Position numbers and translations under genes: made by a program | The notes under the pieces: generated by a model | The model's database searches: none | What the model saw: only the letters and a program-made list of their open reading frames with translations | What the model was told of the DNA's origin: nothing | Shown here: positions 15,913 to 23,419 of the stretch, piece after piece | How positions within the stretch are numbered: position 1 is the first letter of the stretch | Layout of the letters: every line of letters starts with the position of its first letter | Assembly (NCBI GenBank): GCA_035512775.1 | Contig: DATKDI010000068.1 | Span: forward strand, 1-49,286 | From: JAJNBA01 sp035512775 | GTDB taxonomy: Bacteria > Actinomycetota > UBA4738 > HRBIN12 | Direction: 5' to 3' | Length of the DNA stretch: 49,286 bases

Positions 15913-17198
15913 GAGAGCACGGCCTCGATCTCGCGACCGGCGCGGAGACCGGTCTCGATCGCGCCGTCCATGTAGGAACCCCAGCCTCGGGCGAAGTCGC
16001 CCCCGGCGAACGCGACACGGCCCTCCCGGCGCTCGAGCTCCGGGAGCCACCGGAGCGACCGACCCGGGCCGTACGACGCCCACGTCTCCCCGGCGAGGGG
16101 ATCGCGGACCCAGTCGTGGCCGCCGACCTCCTCCACGCGAGCACCGGGGAGCAGCTCCTCGATGGCCCGCGCCACCGGCTCGGGATCGTCGGGGGAGAGG
16201 GCTGCCGCCGAGGGACCGAACCCCACGACGACCGTTCCCCCGTCCGGCGTGGGCGCGACCGTCTCGACGAACGACAATGGGAAGCGACCCGGCGCCGCCC
16301 CGAACATCGACGGGGAGCCGCCGGCCAGCTTGGCCCACACCTTGACGCCGAGGCTCACGAGCCCCTCCTTCGCGGCCTCGCGTTTCCGTTCCGAGAGCGG
16401 CGGATCGAAACGGACGGCGCCGAGCGCGTTCACCGGCAGGGCGACGATCGCCGCCGATGCTGCCTGCGCTCCGTCCGTCGTGCGGACGGTCACGCCCGTC
16501 TCGTCCTGGGAGATCTCCTCGACCCGTGTGCCGAATCGCACGTCGCCGCGCAGCTCCCGACGCATCGAGTCGACCAAGGTGGCGGTTCCTCCCTCGAGCG
16601 CCCATCGGCCGTTCGTGTCGAACACCATCCGCCCGACGAAGCCGGCGAGGGCGAACGACCGGGCGATCGTCAGGAACCCCACGCGGTCGTTCGGCGCGGA
16701 GCTCAGAGCGGCGCACAGCGCGTCGAGCAGGTCCCGCCGCCGCGGATCGAGGTCGAGGGCCGCGATGCGCTCGGCGGTGGAGGAGAGGTCGGCCTCGACG
16801 GCGTCCGGGCCTTCGGGGATCGACATCGGTTCGGCGAGGTACGCCTCCGTCCCCGCACAGAGTTGTTCGAATGCTCCGGCGAGCTCGAAGAACGCCTTCG
16901 GGTCGAGCTCCTCGATACCGTCGTCCCTCCGCAAGAAGGCGCGCTCGGCGTCCGGGAGCTCGACGATGCCGAGCCCATACCGGGTGACCTCCGCCCACAG
17001 GTGCGGCTGGCTCCAGTGGATGAACGCCCCACCCATCTCCACGTCCACGCCCGCGAACGACGACACCCACGCTCGCCCTCCGAGCCGTTCGCGTGCTTCG
17101 AGCAGGAGGACGCTGCGGCCGCGACGGCCGAGCTCCCGAGCCGCGGTGAGACCGGCGAGCCCACCCCCGACGACGGCGACATCCACCGCTGGCTCCAT
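15909..17198 (-). CDS. Flavin-containing amine oxidase
   Basis: A 429-residue FAD enzyme. VVGGGLAGLTAARELGRRG (residues 8-26) is the Rossmann dinucleotide motif, LEARERLGGRA follows it, and FAGGDFARGWGSYMDGAIE near the C-terminus is the FAD-capping segment of monoamine oxidase relatives. Start 17198 is well supported by a strong Shine-Dalgarno (GGAGGAGGT, 6 nt away); an extension to 17255 is less likely. It lies 57 bp after aceA and is coupled to proline dehydrogenase. It could oxidise a biogenic amine, amino acid or carotenoid-like substrate, and the sequence does not decide which. Confidence 0.9.
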   Translation of the reverse strand: MEPAVDVAVVGGGLAGLTAARELGRRGRSVLLLEARERLGGRAWVSSFAGVDVEMGGAFIHWSQPHLWAEVTRYGLGIVELPDAERAFLRRDDGIEELDPKAFFELAGAFEQLCAGTEAYLAEPMSIPEGPDAVEADLSSTAERIAALDLDPRRRDLLDALCAALSSAPNDRVGFLTIARSFALAGFVGRMVFDTNGRWALEGGTATLVDSMRRELRGDVRFGTRVEEISQDETGVTVRTTDGAQAASAAIVALPVNALGAVRFDPPLSERKREAAKEGLVSLGVKVWAKLAGGSPSMFGAAPGRFPLSFVETVAPTPDGGTVVVGFGPSAAALSPDDPEPVARAIEELLPGARVEEVGGHDWVRDPLAGETWASYGPGRSLRWLPELERREGRVAFAGGDFARGWGSYMDGAIETGLRAGREIEAVLS

Positions 17199-17204
17199 CG
17201 AACG

Positions 17205-17228
17205 ACCTCCTCCCGGCCGTCGATGATA
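17205..17228 (-). promoter_or_regulatory. Promoter -10 (TATCAT) and strong Shine-Dalgarno for the amine oxidase-prodh pair
   Basis: On the minus strand TATCAT (17228-17223) is followed by a short spacer and GGAGGAGGT (17213-17205), then 6 nt to ATG 17198. This is one of the few clear Shine-Dalgarno starts here and implies a leadered transcript for the two downstream genes. Confidence 0.55.
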
Positions 17229-17255
17229 GGCGCACGCCCGTTCGCGGGTCCTCAC

Positions 17256-18542
17256 TCAGAACTGCTGCTGTTCCGTGGAGCCGTCCAGTGCTGTCGTCGA
17301 GGACGTGCCGCCCGAGATCACCTGCGAGACGAGGTCGAAGTACCCCGTGCCGACCTCCCGCTGGTGCCTGGTCGCCGTGTAGCCGTCGGGCTCGAGCGCC
17401 ATCTCCCGCTGCTGCAGCCGGACGTAGGCGGTCATCCCCTCCTCGGCGTAGCCATGCGCGAGTTCGAACATCGACGCGTTCAGCGCGTGGAAGCCCGCCA
17501 GCGTGACGAACTGGAACCGGTAGCCCATCGCGGCCAGCTCCTTGCGGAACCGAGCGATCTCATCGTCATCTAGGTGCTGCTTCCAGTTGAACGAAGGGGA
17601 GCAGTTGTACGCGAGCACCTTGTCGGGGAACGCGCCCAGAACGGCTTCGGCGAAGACCCGAGCCTCCTCGAGATCGGGCGTGGAGGTCTCGCACCAGAGG
17701 ATGTCGGCGAAGGGCGCGTACGCGAGGCCGCGTGCGATCGCCGCCTGCATCCCGTCGCGCACCCGGAAGAATCCTTCCGGCGTCCGTTCACCGGTGAGGA
17801 AGTGGCGGTCCCGTTCGTCGACGTCGGACGTGAGGAGGGTGGCCGAGAGCGCGTCGGTGCGCGCGATCAGGATCGTCGGCACACCGGCCATGTCGGCGGC
17901 GAGGCGTGCTGCCGTGAGCGTGCGCTCGAACTGCTCGGTCGGCACGAGCACCTTCCCGCCCAGGTGGCCGCACTTCTTCTCCGACGCGACCTGATCTTCG
18001 AAGTGCACGCCCGCTGCGCCCGCCTCGATCATCGAGCCCATCAACTCGAACGCGTTCAGGCTGCCTCCGAATCCCGCCTCGGCGTCGGCCACGATGGGCG
18101 CGAGCCACTCGCGGTCCGTCGTGCCGGCCGACCACGCGATCCGATCCGTTCGCAGGAGCGCGTTGTTGATCCTGCGAACGACGGCGGGGACGGAGTTGGC
18201 GGGATACAGCGACTGGTCGGGGTACGTCTGGCCCGCGAGGTTCGCATCGGCGGCGACCTGCCAGCCCGAGAGGTAGATCGCCTGCAGACCTGCCTTCACG
18301 CACTCCACCGCCTGCCCACCTGTGAGACACCCGAGGGCGGTCACGTACTCCTCCGTGTGCAGCAGATCCCAGAGCCGTTCCGCCCCGTGTCGGGCCAGCG
18401 TGTGTTCCTGTGGGAGGGAGCCGCGGAGACGGATCACGTCCTCCGCGGCGTACGGGCGCCTGATCCCCGCCCAGCGGGGGTCGTGCGCCCACCGCCGCTC
18501 CAGTTCCTCCGCTTCCTTCGCGATCCGTATCCGAACGTCCAT
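17256..18542 (-). CDS. aceA: Isocitrate lyase
   Basis: A 428-residue glyoxylate-shunt enzyme splitting isocitrate into glyoxylate and succinate. KKCGH occupies residues 189-193 with catalytic Cys191, the same numbering as Mycobacterium tuberculosis Icl1. SGWQVAADAN, TYPDQSLYP and CSPSFNWK are other hallmark stretches. Length is normal for the short actinobacterial type. ATG 18542 was chosen because GGGAGGAG lies 6 nt upstream; an upstream in-frame ATG (18608) would start inside a palindromic control region. No malate synthase gene is in the window. Two palindromes upstream suggest repression or activation, as expected for a carbon-source-regulated gene. Confidence 0.95.
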   Translation of the reverse strand: MDVRIRIAKEAEELERRWAHDPRWAGIRRPYAAEDVIRLRGSLPQEHTLARHGAERLWDLLHTEEYVTALGCLTGGQAVECVKAGLQAIYLSGWQVAADANLAGQTYPDQSLYPANSVPAVVRRINNALLRTDRIAWSAGTTDREWLAPIVADAEAGFGGSLNAFELMGSMIEAGAAGVHFEDQVASEKKCGHLGGKVLVPTEQFERTLTAARLAADMAGVPTILIARTDALSATLLTSDVDERDRHFLTGERTPEGFFRVRDGMQAAIARGLAYAPFADILWCETSTPDLEEARVFAEAVLGAFPDKVLAYNCSPSFNWKQHLDDDEIARFRKELAAMGYRFQFVTLAGFHALNASMFELAHGYAEEGMTAYVRLQQREMALEPDGYTATRHQREVGTGYFDLVSQVISGGTSSTTALDGSTEQQQF

Positions 18543-18548
18543 CTCTCG

Positions 18549-18562
18549 CTCCTCCCGTGATA
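18549..18562 (-). promoter_or_regulatory. Shine-Dalgarno of aceA with an abutting -10-like TATCAC
   Basis: GGGAGGAG (18556-18549) sits 6 nt before ATG 18542. TATCAC (18562-18557) directly abuts it. If TATCAC were the -10, transcription would start within the Shine-Dalgarno, so the true -10 is uncertain. Confidence 0.4.
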
Positions 18563-18579
18563 GGGCCAGGAAAGGAAAA

Positions 18580-18600
18580 CGACCTCTCGTCGAGAGGTCG
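18580..18600. promoter_or_regulatory. 21-bp palindrome upstream of aceA, operator candidate
   Basis: CGACCTCTCG and CGAGAGGTCG are perfect 10-bp arms around one central T. The site is 38-58 bp upstream of the aceA start, where a -35 element would be expected, so a bound regulator would block or recruit polymerase. The regulator is not identified. Confidence 0.55.
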
Positions 18601-18662
18601 ATCGACACCCGCCGTGATCGGTCGACGGGCGCCGCTAGGAGGCGGATACTCGGGAGCGAGAG

Positions 18663-18678
18663 TTGAACGGCCGTTCAA
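18663..18678. promoter_or_regulatory. 16-bp perfect palindrome, TetR-type operator candidate
   Basis: TTGAACGGCCGTTCAA is fully self-complementary. Its length and A/T-rich outer half-sites resemble operators of TetR-family repressors. It lies in the 217-bp gap between divergent aceA and the cyclase gene, 82-97 bp before the cyclase start and about 120 bp before aceA. No regulator gene is adjacent. Confidence 0.55.
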
Positions 18679-18747
18679 TCATGACGGCCTCATGCTTCCA
18701 CAAGCGGGTGGAGCGAGTCAAACATCAGGTCCCGAACAGGCACGAAA

Positions 18748-18753
18748 TAGAAT
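18748..18753 (+). promoter_or_regulatory. Leaderless -10 box (TAGAAT) for the cyclase gene
   Basis: TAGAAT, 6 nt, then GTG 18760. It is among the closest matches to TATAAT in the window. Confidence 0.6.
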
Positions 18754-18759
18754 CTGGCG

Positions 18760-20358
18760 GTGCAGCGGCGAACAGGGTCTCGCGGCCTTGGGGCCGCTCT
18801 GTTCACCGACATCGTCGGTTCGACCGAGATCGCGGCCGACATGGGCAACAGTCGGTGGGCCGAGCTCCTCACGCGCCATCACCAACTCGTCCGGCGCGAG
18901 CTACGTCGTTTCGGCGGCCGGGAGAACGACACCGCCGGCGACGGGTTCTTCGCGAGGTTCGAACGGCCTGTCGACGCGATCCGATGTGCCGTCGCGGCGA
19001 CCGATGCCGTCCGTGCTCTCGGGATCGAACTCAGGGCGGGCGTGAGCTTTGGCGAGCTCGAGCAGGTCGACCGCAAGGCGGGCGGTCTCATCGTCAACAC
19101 CGCGGCTCGCGTGATGTCGGTCGCCGGGACGGGAGAGGTGTTGGTGCCCGCGTCCGTGCGGGACATCGTGTCCGGTGCCGGGATCTCCTTCGCCGACCAC
19201 GGGACGCACCGATTGAAGGGTCTGGACGAGGAGATCCGCCTGTTCCGGGTGGCTGCTATCGATGGCAACGGAGTGCCGCCGCCCCTCGAGGCGGAGGAGG
19301 CGGCCGAGCGGCGGCGCGAGATCTTCCCGGGACTGAGCCGTCGGCGTCGGGCGGCGATCGTCGCGGGATTCGCCGCCGCCGGAGTGGTCGCGGTCGCCAT
19401 CGCGCTGCTCGCGGGCGACGACGAGCGGCCTCCGGTCGCCGCGGGACCTCGGTACTTCGTCGTCGAGGTTGATCCGGTGAGCGGAGACGAGGGGCAGCCC
19501 ATCAGGATCGTCTGGCCGGGGCGACCCGGAGAGACGGTTCCCACGAGCCGGTCGATCGCCGCGGGTGAGGCGGCCGTGTGGGTGGTGGCGCCCGCGGCAA
19601 ACAGAACGATCCTCCTCCACGTCGACCCACAGCACGGCGAGCTCCGCGATCCGATCACGATGGGTTTCTCGCTCTCGGTCTCGATGGTCACGGCCTTCGA
19701 CGCGGTGTGGGTCGCGACGGGCGAGAGGCTCGTCCGGGTCAACGCCGCCACCGACGAACCGCGTGAAGTGCTCCGTATCCAGCTGCCGGGGGAGGGGAGC
19801 GGACGGACGGACCTCTCAGCGGATCGGTCGCACCTCTGGCTGGCGAGGACCGACGGGATCCTCATGCAGATCGACCCGACCGGTACGGTGACGCGCCAGC
19901 GCAAGGTGATCGGCAGCGCCGACCTGGTGACGGCCGGTGACGGTGCCGTGTGGGTTGCCGATCAAGTGAAAGGGGCCGTCATCGGTGTGGATGCCGTCTC
20001 CTTGGAGAAGATCGGCGAGGTCACAGTTGTCGGGGGCATCGATCGCATGATCGCCGACGCCGGATACCTGTGGATCCTCGATACAGGGGCCGGTGTGGTC
20101 ACGAGGCTCTCGGTGTCGTCGGACCGGATCGTGCCCGCACAGAAGTCGGTGGGAGAGGGGGCCACCGATGTCGCGGTCGGGTTCGGGGCGGTGTGGGTGT
20201 CTCATGAGGACGGCCGGATCTCCCGGATCGACCCATCCACGCTCGAGGTCACAGCCGCTTTCGCCCGGGTGGACGGCGCCGCGACCGCGATCGCCGTGGA
20301 TGCCTCGCGGGAGTCCCTCTGGGTCGATGTCGGTCCACCGAAGGATGGCGACGGATGA
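18760..20358 (+). CDS. Class III adenylate/guanylate cyclase with transmembrane helix and seven-repeat propeller
   Basis: A 532-residue protein. Residues 12-165 are a class III nucleotide cyclase domain: metal-binding Asp17 (FTDIVGST) and Asp61 (TAGDGFF), and the transition-state Asn113/Arg117 pair (VNTAAR). A single helix at 198-218 follows, then a repeat region in which Trp recurs at 274, 317, 360, 398, 438, 479 and 521 in (A/Y/H)(V/L)W(V/I/L) motifs. That is seven blades of about 42 residues, often followed by R-I-D-P-like turns. With the cyclase inside, the propeller would be outside and act as sensor. ATP versus GTP preference is unclear. GTG 18760 is supported by the -10 box 6 nt upstream. 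Confidence 0.88.
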   Translation: MQRRTGSRGLGAALFTDIVGSTEIAADMGNSRWAELLTRHHQLVRRELRRFGGRENDTAGDGFFARFERPVDAIRCAVAATDAVRALGIELRAGVSFGELEQVDRKAGGLIVNTAARVMSVAGTGEVLVPASVRDIVSGAGISFADHGTHRLKGLDEEIRLFRVAAIDGNGVPPPLEAEEAAERRREIFPGLSRRRRAAIVAGFAAAGVVAVAIALLAGDDERPPVAAGPRYFVVEVDPVSGDEGQPIRIVWPGRPGETVPTSRSIAAGEAAVWVVAPAANRTILLHVDPQHGELRDPITMGFSLSVSMVTAFDAVWVATGERLVRVNAATDEPREVLRIQLPGEGSGRTDLSADRSHLWLARTDGILMQIDPTGTVTRQRKVIGSADLVTAGDGAVWVADQVKGAVIGVDAVSLEKIGEVTVVGGIDRMIADAGYLWILDTGAGVVTRLSVSSDRIVPAQKSVGEGATDVAVGFGAVWVSHEDGRISRIDPSTLEVTAAFARVDGAATAIAVDASRESLWVDVGPPKDGDG

Positions 20359-20368
20359 CTGCCTCCGC

Positions 20369-21271
20369 CTACGGGACGATCTTCGAGATGGGCATCTCGA
20401 GGATGTCGGTGGCGCCCGCAGCCTTCAGCTCTGGTATCAGCTTGTTCACACCCTGCTTGTCGACCACCGTCTCGATCGCGTAGCCACCCTCGGACAACGG
20501 GGACACCGTCGGCGCTTTCATCGAGGGGACGACCGCGAGGACGGCTTGCAATCGATCCTCGCTCACGTTGAGTTTGATCAACACGCGCCCCTCTGCTCGC
20601 AGGGCACCCAACAGCAGGGTCTGGAGATCGTCCATCGCCGCGCGCTTCGTCGGCTCGGCCAGCGTGTCCCGGTTCGCGATCAGCACCGGTTCCGAGGTGA
20701 GGAGCGTCTCGACGATCTTCATCCCGTGAGCCCGCAGCGTGTTGCCCGTCTCGGTGATGTCCACGATCGCGTCGACGATCTCGGGGACCTTGGCCTCCGT
20801 GGCGCCGTAGGACCACACGACCTTCACGGGGATGCCGAGGTCTTCGAAGTACCGCTCGGTCAGCTTCAGGAACTCGGTCGAGATCCGCGTGCCGGGCGGG
20901 ATCTCCTTCGCGCTGTTCGCGGGATGCTCGTTCGGGACGGCGAGCACCACCTGCGTGCCGTGCCCGGTTCCCGAGCGTGCGTAGGAGAGCGTCGTCAGGA
21001 CCTCGACATCCGCCGCGGTCTCGGCGATCCAGTCCTGGCCCGTGATGCCCATGTCGAACAGACCGTCCTGCACGTAGAGGGGGATCTCCTGCGGACGCAG
21101 GATCGAGACGCGCTCGATGCGATCGTCGTCCACCGTGCCGTGGTAGTCGCGGCCGGAGCCGCGGCGCACTCGAAGATCGGCCGCTTCGAACAGCCGGAGC
21201 GTCTGCTCCTCGAGGGAGCCTTTCGGGATGACGAGCTTGAGCATCGGCCGCCCTTCGTGGGCGGCGAGCAT
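20369..21271 (-). CDS. hisG: ATP phosphoribosyltransferase, long form
   Basis: The first enzyme of histidine synthesis, joining PRPP and ATP. The protein of up to 300 residues has the two-lobed catalytic domain (LKLVIPKGSLEEQTLRLFEA near the start; GITGQDWIAE; the PRPP loop near DIVDAIVDITETGNTLRAHG) and the C-terminal regulatory PII-like domain of HisG-long that mediates feedback by histidine. ATG 21271 is chosen because TAGCCT lies exactly 6 nt upstream. ATG 21244 gives the more typical MLKLVIPKG beginning and remains possible. It is unlinked from the hisD-hisI cluster, separated by divergent agmatine deiminase, and ends 10 bp from the convergent cyclase gene. Confidence 0.93.
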   Translation of the reverse strand: MLAAHEGRPMLKLVIPKGSLEEQTLRLFEAADLRVRRGSGRDYHGTVDDDRIERVSILRPQEIPLYVQDGLFDMGITGQDWIAETAADVEVLTTLSYARSGTGHGTQVVLAVPNEHPANSAKEIPPGTRISTEFLKLTERYFEDLGIPVKVVWSYGATEAKVPEIVDAIVDITETGNTLRAHGMKIVETLLTSEPVLIANRDTLAEPTKRAAMDDLQTLLLGALRAEGRVLIKLNVSEDRLQAVLAVVPSMKAPTVSPLSEGGYAIETVVDKQGVNKLIPELKAAGATDILEMPISKIVP

Positions 21272-21277
21272 ACCCGC

Positions 21278-21287
21278 AGGCTAGGCT
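21278..21287. promoter_or_regulatory. Overlapping divergent -10 boxes for hisG and agmatine deiminase
   Basis: AGGCTAGGCT contains TAGGCT on the plus strand (21282-21287; 7 nt before ATG 21295) and TAGCCT on the minus strand (21283-21278; 6 nt before ATG 21271). The two boxes share the central TA base pairs. Both transcripts would be leaderless, and two polymerases could not bind at once. Confidence 0.6.
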
Positions 21288-21294
21288 CCGCGCG

Positions 21295-22335
21295 ATGGAT
21301 GGCCCTCCGACGCCGCGCGACGACGGGTTCGCGATGCCCGCGGAGTTCGCGCCGCATCAGGCGACCTGGATGTCGTGGCCGACGGAACGCTCGCTGTGGG
21401 ACGGCCACCTCGACGCCGCCCGGGACGAGTGGGCGGCGACCGCTCGCGCCATCGGCGCCTTCGAGCCCGTCGTGATGGTCTGCGCCCCGGGCGAGGCGAC
21501 CGACGTGCGGCGTCGCTGCGGAGAAGGCGTGGAACCCCTCGAGATGCCGATCGACGACTGCTGGCTGCGCGACAACGGCCCGATCTTCGTTCGGAACGAG
21601 CGCGGCGACCTCGCGCTCGTCCACTTCGGGTTCAACTCATGGGGTGAGAAGTACCTGCCCTACGACAAGGACGCACGTCTCCCGGAACTTCTCGCTTCGC
21701 ACTTCGGCGTCCGCCGCTACGGCGCGCCGTTCGTCCTGGAAGGTGGCTCGTTCTTCGTCGACGGAGAGGGAACTGTGCTCACGACGGAACAGTGCCTGTT
21801 GCATCAGAACAGGAACCCCTCGATGAGCCGCGAGGAGATCGAGGACGGCCTCCGGTCATACCTCGGCGTCGACGGGGTGATCTGGCTCCCGCACGGCCTG
21901 GTCGAGGACCGCGACACCGACGGTCACATCGACGGGCTCGCGCAGCTCGTCCAACCCGGCGTCGTGATGCTCGCCGTCGCGGCCGAAGACGACGACCCCA
22001 ACGCCCCGCGGTTCGACGAGGACCGAGTGATCCTGCAGGGAGCCCAGGACGCACGCGAGCGCTCGTTCGAGGTGTGGGATGGTCCCGTCAACGGGTGGGC
22101 GGAGCTCGAGGGGATCGGACCGATCGTGATCCCGTACATGAACCACTACCTGGCGAACGGCGCCGTGATCGTGCCCGTCGGCGGTATCCCCGAGGACGAC
22201 CCGGCGCTCGAGCTCCTGGCGAAGGCGTACCCGGATCGGGAGGTCGTCGGCGTTCCCGGCGCGCTGATCTCGTTCGGAGGCGGGGGGCCGCATTGCATCA
22301 CGCAGCAGGTGCCCGTGGGGACGTTCGTCAGCTGA
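21295..22335 (+). CDS. aguA: Agmatine deiminase (peptidylarginine deiminase fold)
   Basis: A 346-residue enzyme of the PAD_porph family that hydrolyses agmatine to N-carbamoylputrescine and ammonia, feeding polyamine synthesis. Supporting stretches are ATWMSWPT near residue 22, DDCWLRDNGPIF near 85, EGGSFFVDGEGT near 150, DTDGHIDGLAQ near 206 with catalytic His and Asp, and the nucleophile Cys334 in GGGGPHCITQQ. Length is slightly under the usual 360 or so. No N-carbamoylputrescine amidohydrolase gene is nearby, so a stand-alone role is likely. The 3' end overlaps convergent hisI by 8 bp. Confidence 0.92.
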   Translation: MDGPPTPRDDGFAMPAEFAPHQATWMSWPTERSLWDGHLDAARDEWAATARAIGAFEPVVMVCAPGEATDVRRRCGEGVEPLEMPIDDCWLRDNGPIFVRNERGDLALVHFGFNSWGEKYLPYDKDARLPELLASHFGVRRYGAPFVLEGGSFFVDGEGTVLTTEQCLLHQNRNPSMSREEIEDGLRSYLGVDGVIWLPHGLVEDRDTDGHIDGLAQLVQPGVVMLAVAAEDDDPNAPRFDEDRVILQGAQDARERSFEVWDGPVNGWAELEGIGPIVIPYMNHYLANGAVIVPVGGIPEDDPALELLAKAYPDREVVGVPGALISFGGGGPHCITQQVPVGTFVS

Positions 22336-22654
22336 TCGAGCGATGGAAGCAGGATCGCTCGCCCGTGTGGCAGGCGGCGCCCTCCTGGTGCACGCGCGCG
22401 AGGAGCACGTCGCCGTCGCAGTCCGCGCGGAGCTCCTCCCAATGTTGGGTGTGGCCGGACGTCTCGCCCTTGCGCCAGAGCTCCTGTCGCGAGCGGCTCC
22501 AATAGACCATCCGCCCCTCGTCGAGCGTCCGGTCGAGCGACTCCCTGTTGGCCCAGGCGAGCATCAACACGTCGCCGTTCTCCACGTCTTGGACGACCAC
22601 CGGGATCAGTCCGCGATCGTCGTACACGAGTCCGTCGAGGTCGACTCGCTCCAT
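22328..22654 (-). CDS. hisI: Phosphoribosyl-AMP cyclohydrolase
   Basis: A 108-residue stand-alone cyclohydrolase, the third step of histidine synthesis. SRSRQELWRKGETSGH, the metal-binding CDGD segment and GAACHTGERSCF are the family signatures; the cysteines and Asp bind Zn and Mg. There is no HisE domain fused, so phosphoribosyl-ATP pyrophosphatase must be encoded elsewhere. The ATG shares one base with the hisF stop (TGATG), so translation is coupled. It is the last gene of the minus-strand his operon and overlaps agmatine deiminase tail to tail. Confidence 0.95.
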   Translation of the reverse strand: MERVDLDGLVYDDRGLIPVVVQDVENGDVLMLAWANRESLDRTLDEGRMVYWSRSRQELWRKGETSGHTQHWEELRADCDGDVLLARVHQEGAACHTGERSCFHRSIS

Positions 22655-23412
22655 CAGAGCCTCACGGGGATCCCGGACGATGCCAGGTAGTCCTTGACCT
22701 CACGGATCGTGAAGTCGCCGTCGTGCCAGCGCGAGGCGGCGAGGACGGCATCGGCGTGACCCTCGGTGAGCGCCTCCGCGAAGTGTGCCGGCTCGCCGGC
22801 GCCGCCGGAGGCGATCACCGGCACCGTGACGGCACCGGCGATGGCGCGCAGCAGGTCGAGGTCGTAACCCTCGCCGGTGCCGTCGCGGTCTATCGAAGTC
22901 AGCAGCACCTCGCCGGCGCCGTGCCGGGACGTGGCCTCGACGGCCCACTCGACGGCGTCACGTCCGGTCGCCGTGTGTCCCGCGTCGACGTAGACCTCCC
23001 ATCCGCCGTTGTGTCGCTTCGCGTCGATCGCGACCACCATGCATTGGGTGCCGAAACGGTCGGCGCTACGTGAGAGCAGCGACGGATCGCGCACGGCGGC
23101 GCTGTTCACGCTCACCTTGTCGGCGCCGGCACGCAGGAGCGTCTGCACGCCGTCCTCGTCCGTTACGCCGCCTCCGACGGTGAGCGGGATGAAGACCTCT
23201 TCCGCGGTGCGCGACACGATCCCGAGGGTCGCCGCGCGATCCTCGAGCGTCGCGGTGATGTCAAGGAACACCAGCTCGTCGGCACCCTCCCGGTCGTAGT
23301 GCGCGGCGAGCTCCACCGGGTCGCCCGCGTCGCGGAGGCGCTGGAAGCGCACGCCCTTCACCACGCGGCCCGCGTCGACGTCCAGGCACGGGATCACCCG
23401 CTTGGCGAGCAT
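22654..23412 (-). CDS. hisF: Imidazole glycerol phosphate synthase, cyclase subunit
   Basis: A 252-residue TIM barrel. VIPCLDVDAGRVVKG at the N-terminus holds catalytic Asp11, and the second catalytic Asp lies in VVAIDAKR near residue 129. GGGVTDEDG and SGGAGEPAH are the phosphate-binding loops. It uses ammonia delivered from HisH to turn PRFAR into imidazole glycerol phosphate and AICAR. hisA ends 7 bp upstream; hisI is coupled downstream. Confidence 0.97.
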   Translation of the reverse strand: MLAKRVIPCLDVDAGRVVKGVRFQRLRDAGDPVELAAHYDREGADELVFLDITATLEDRAATLGIVSRTAEEVFIPLTVGGGVTDEDGVQTLLRAGADKVSVNSAAVRDPSLLSRSADRFGTQCMVVAIDAKRHNGGWEVYVDAGHTATGRDAVEWAVEATSRHGAGEVLLTSIDRDGTGEGYDLDLLRAIAGAVTVPVIASGGAGEPAHFAEALTEGHADAVLAASRWHDGDFTIREVKDYLASSGIPVRL

Positions 23413-23419
23413 CGACGTC

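Noticed and set aside
14983..17235. A 750-codon frame that would fuse proline dehydrogenase to an N-terminal extension
   Set aside because: The extension is a shadow of the amine oxidase frame. The GTGA overlap and family length place the proline dehydrogenase start at 15912.
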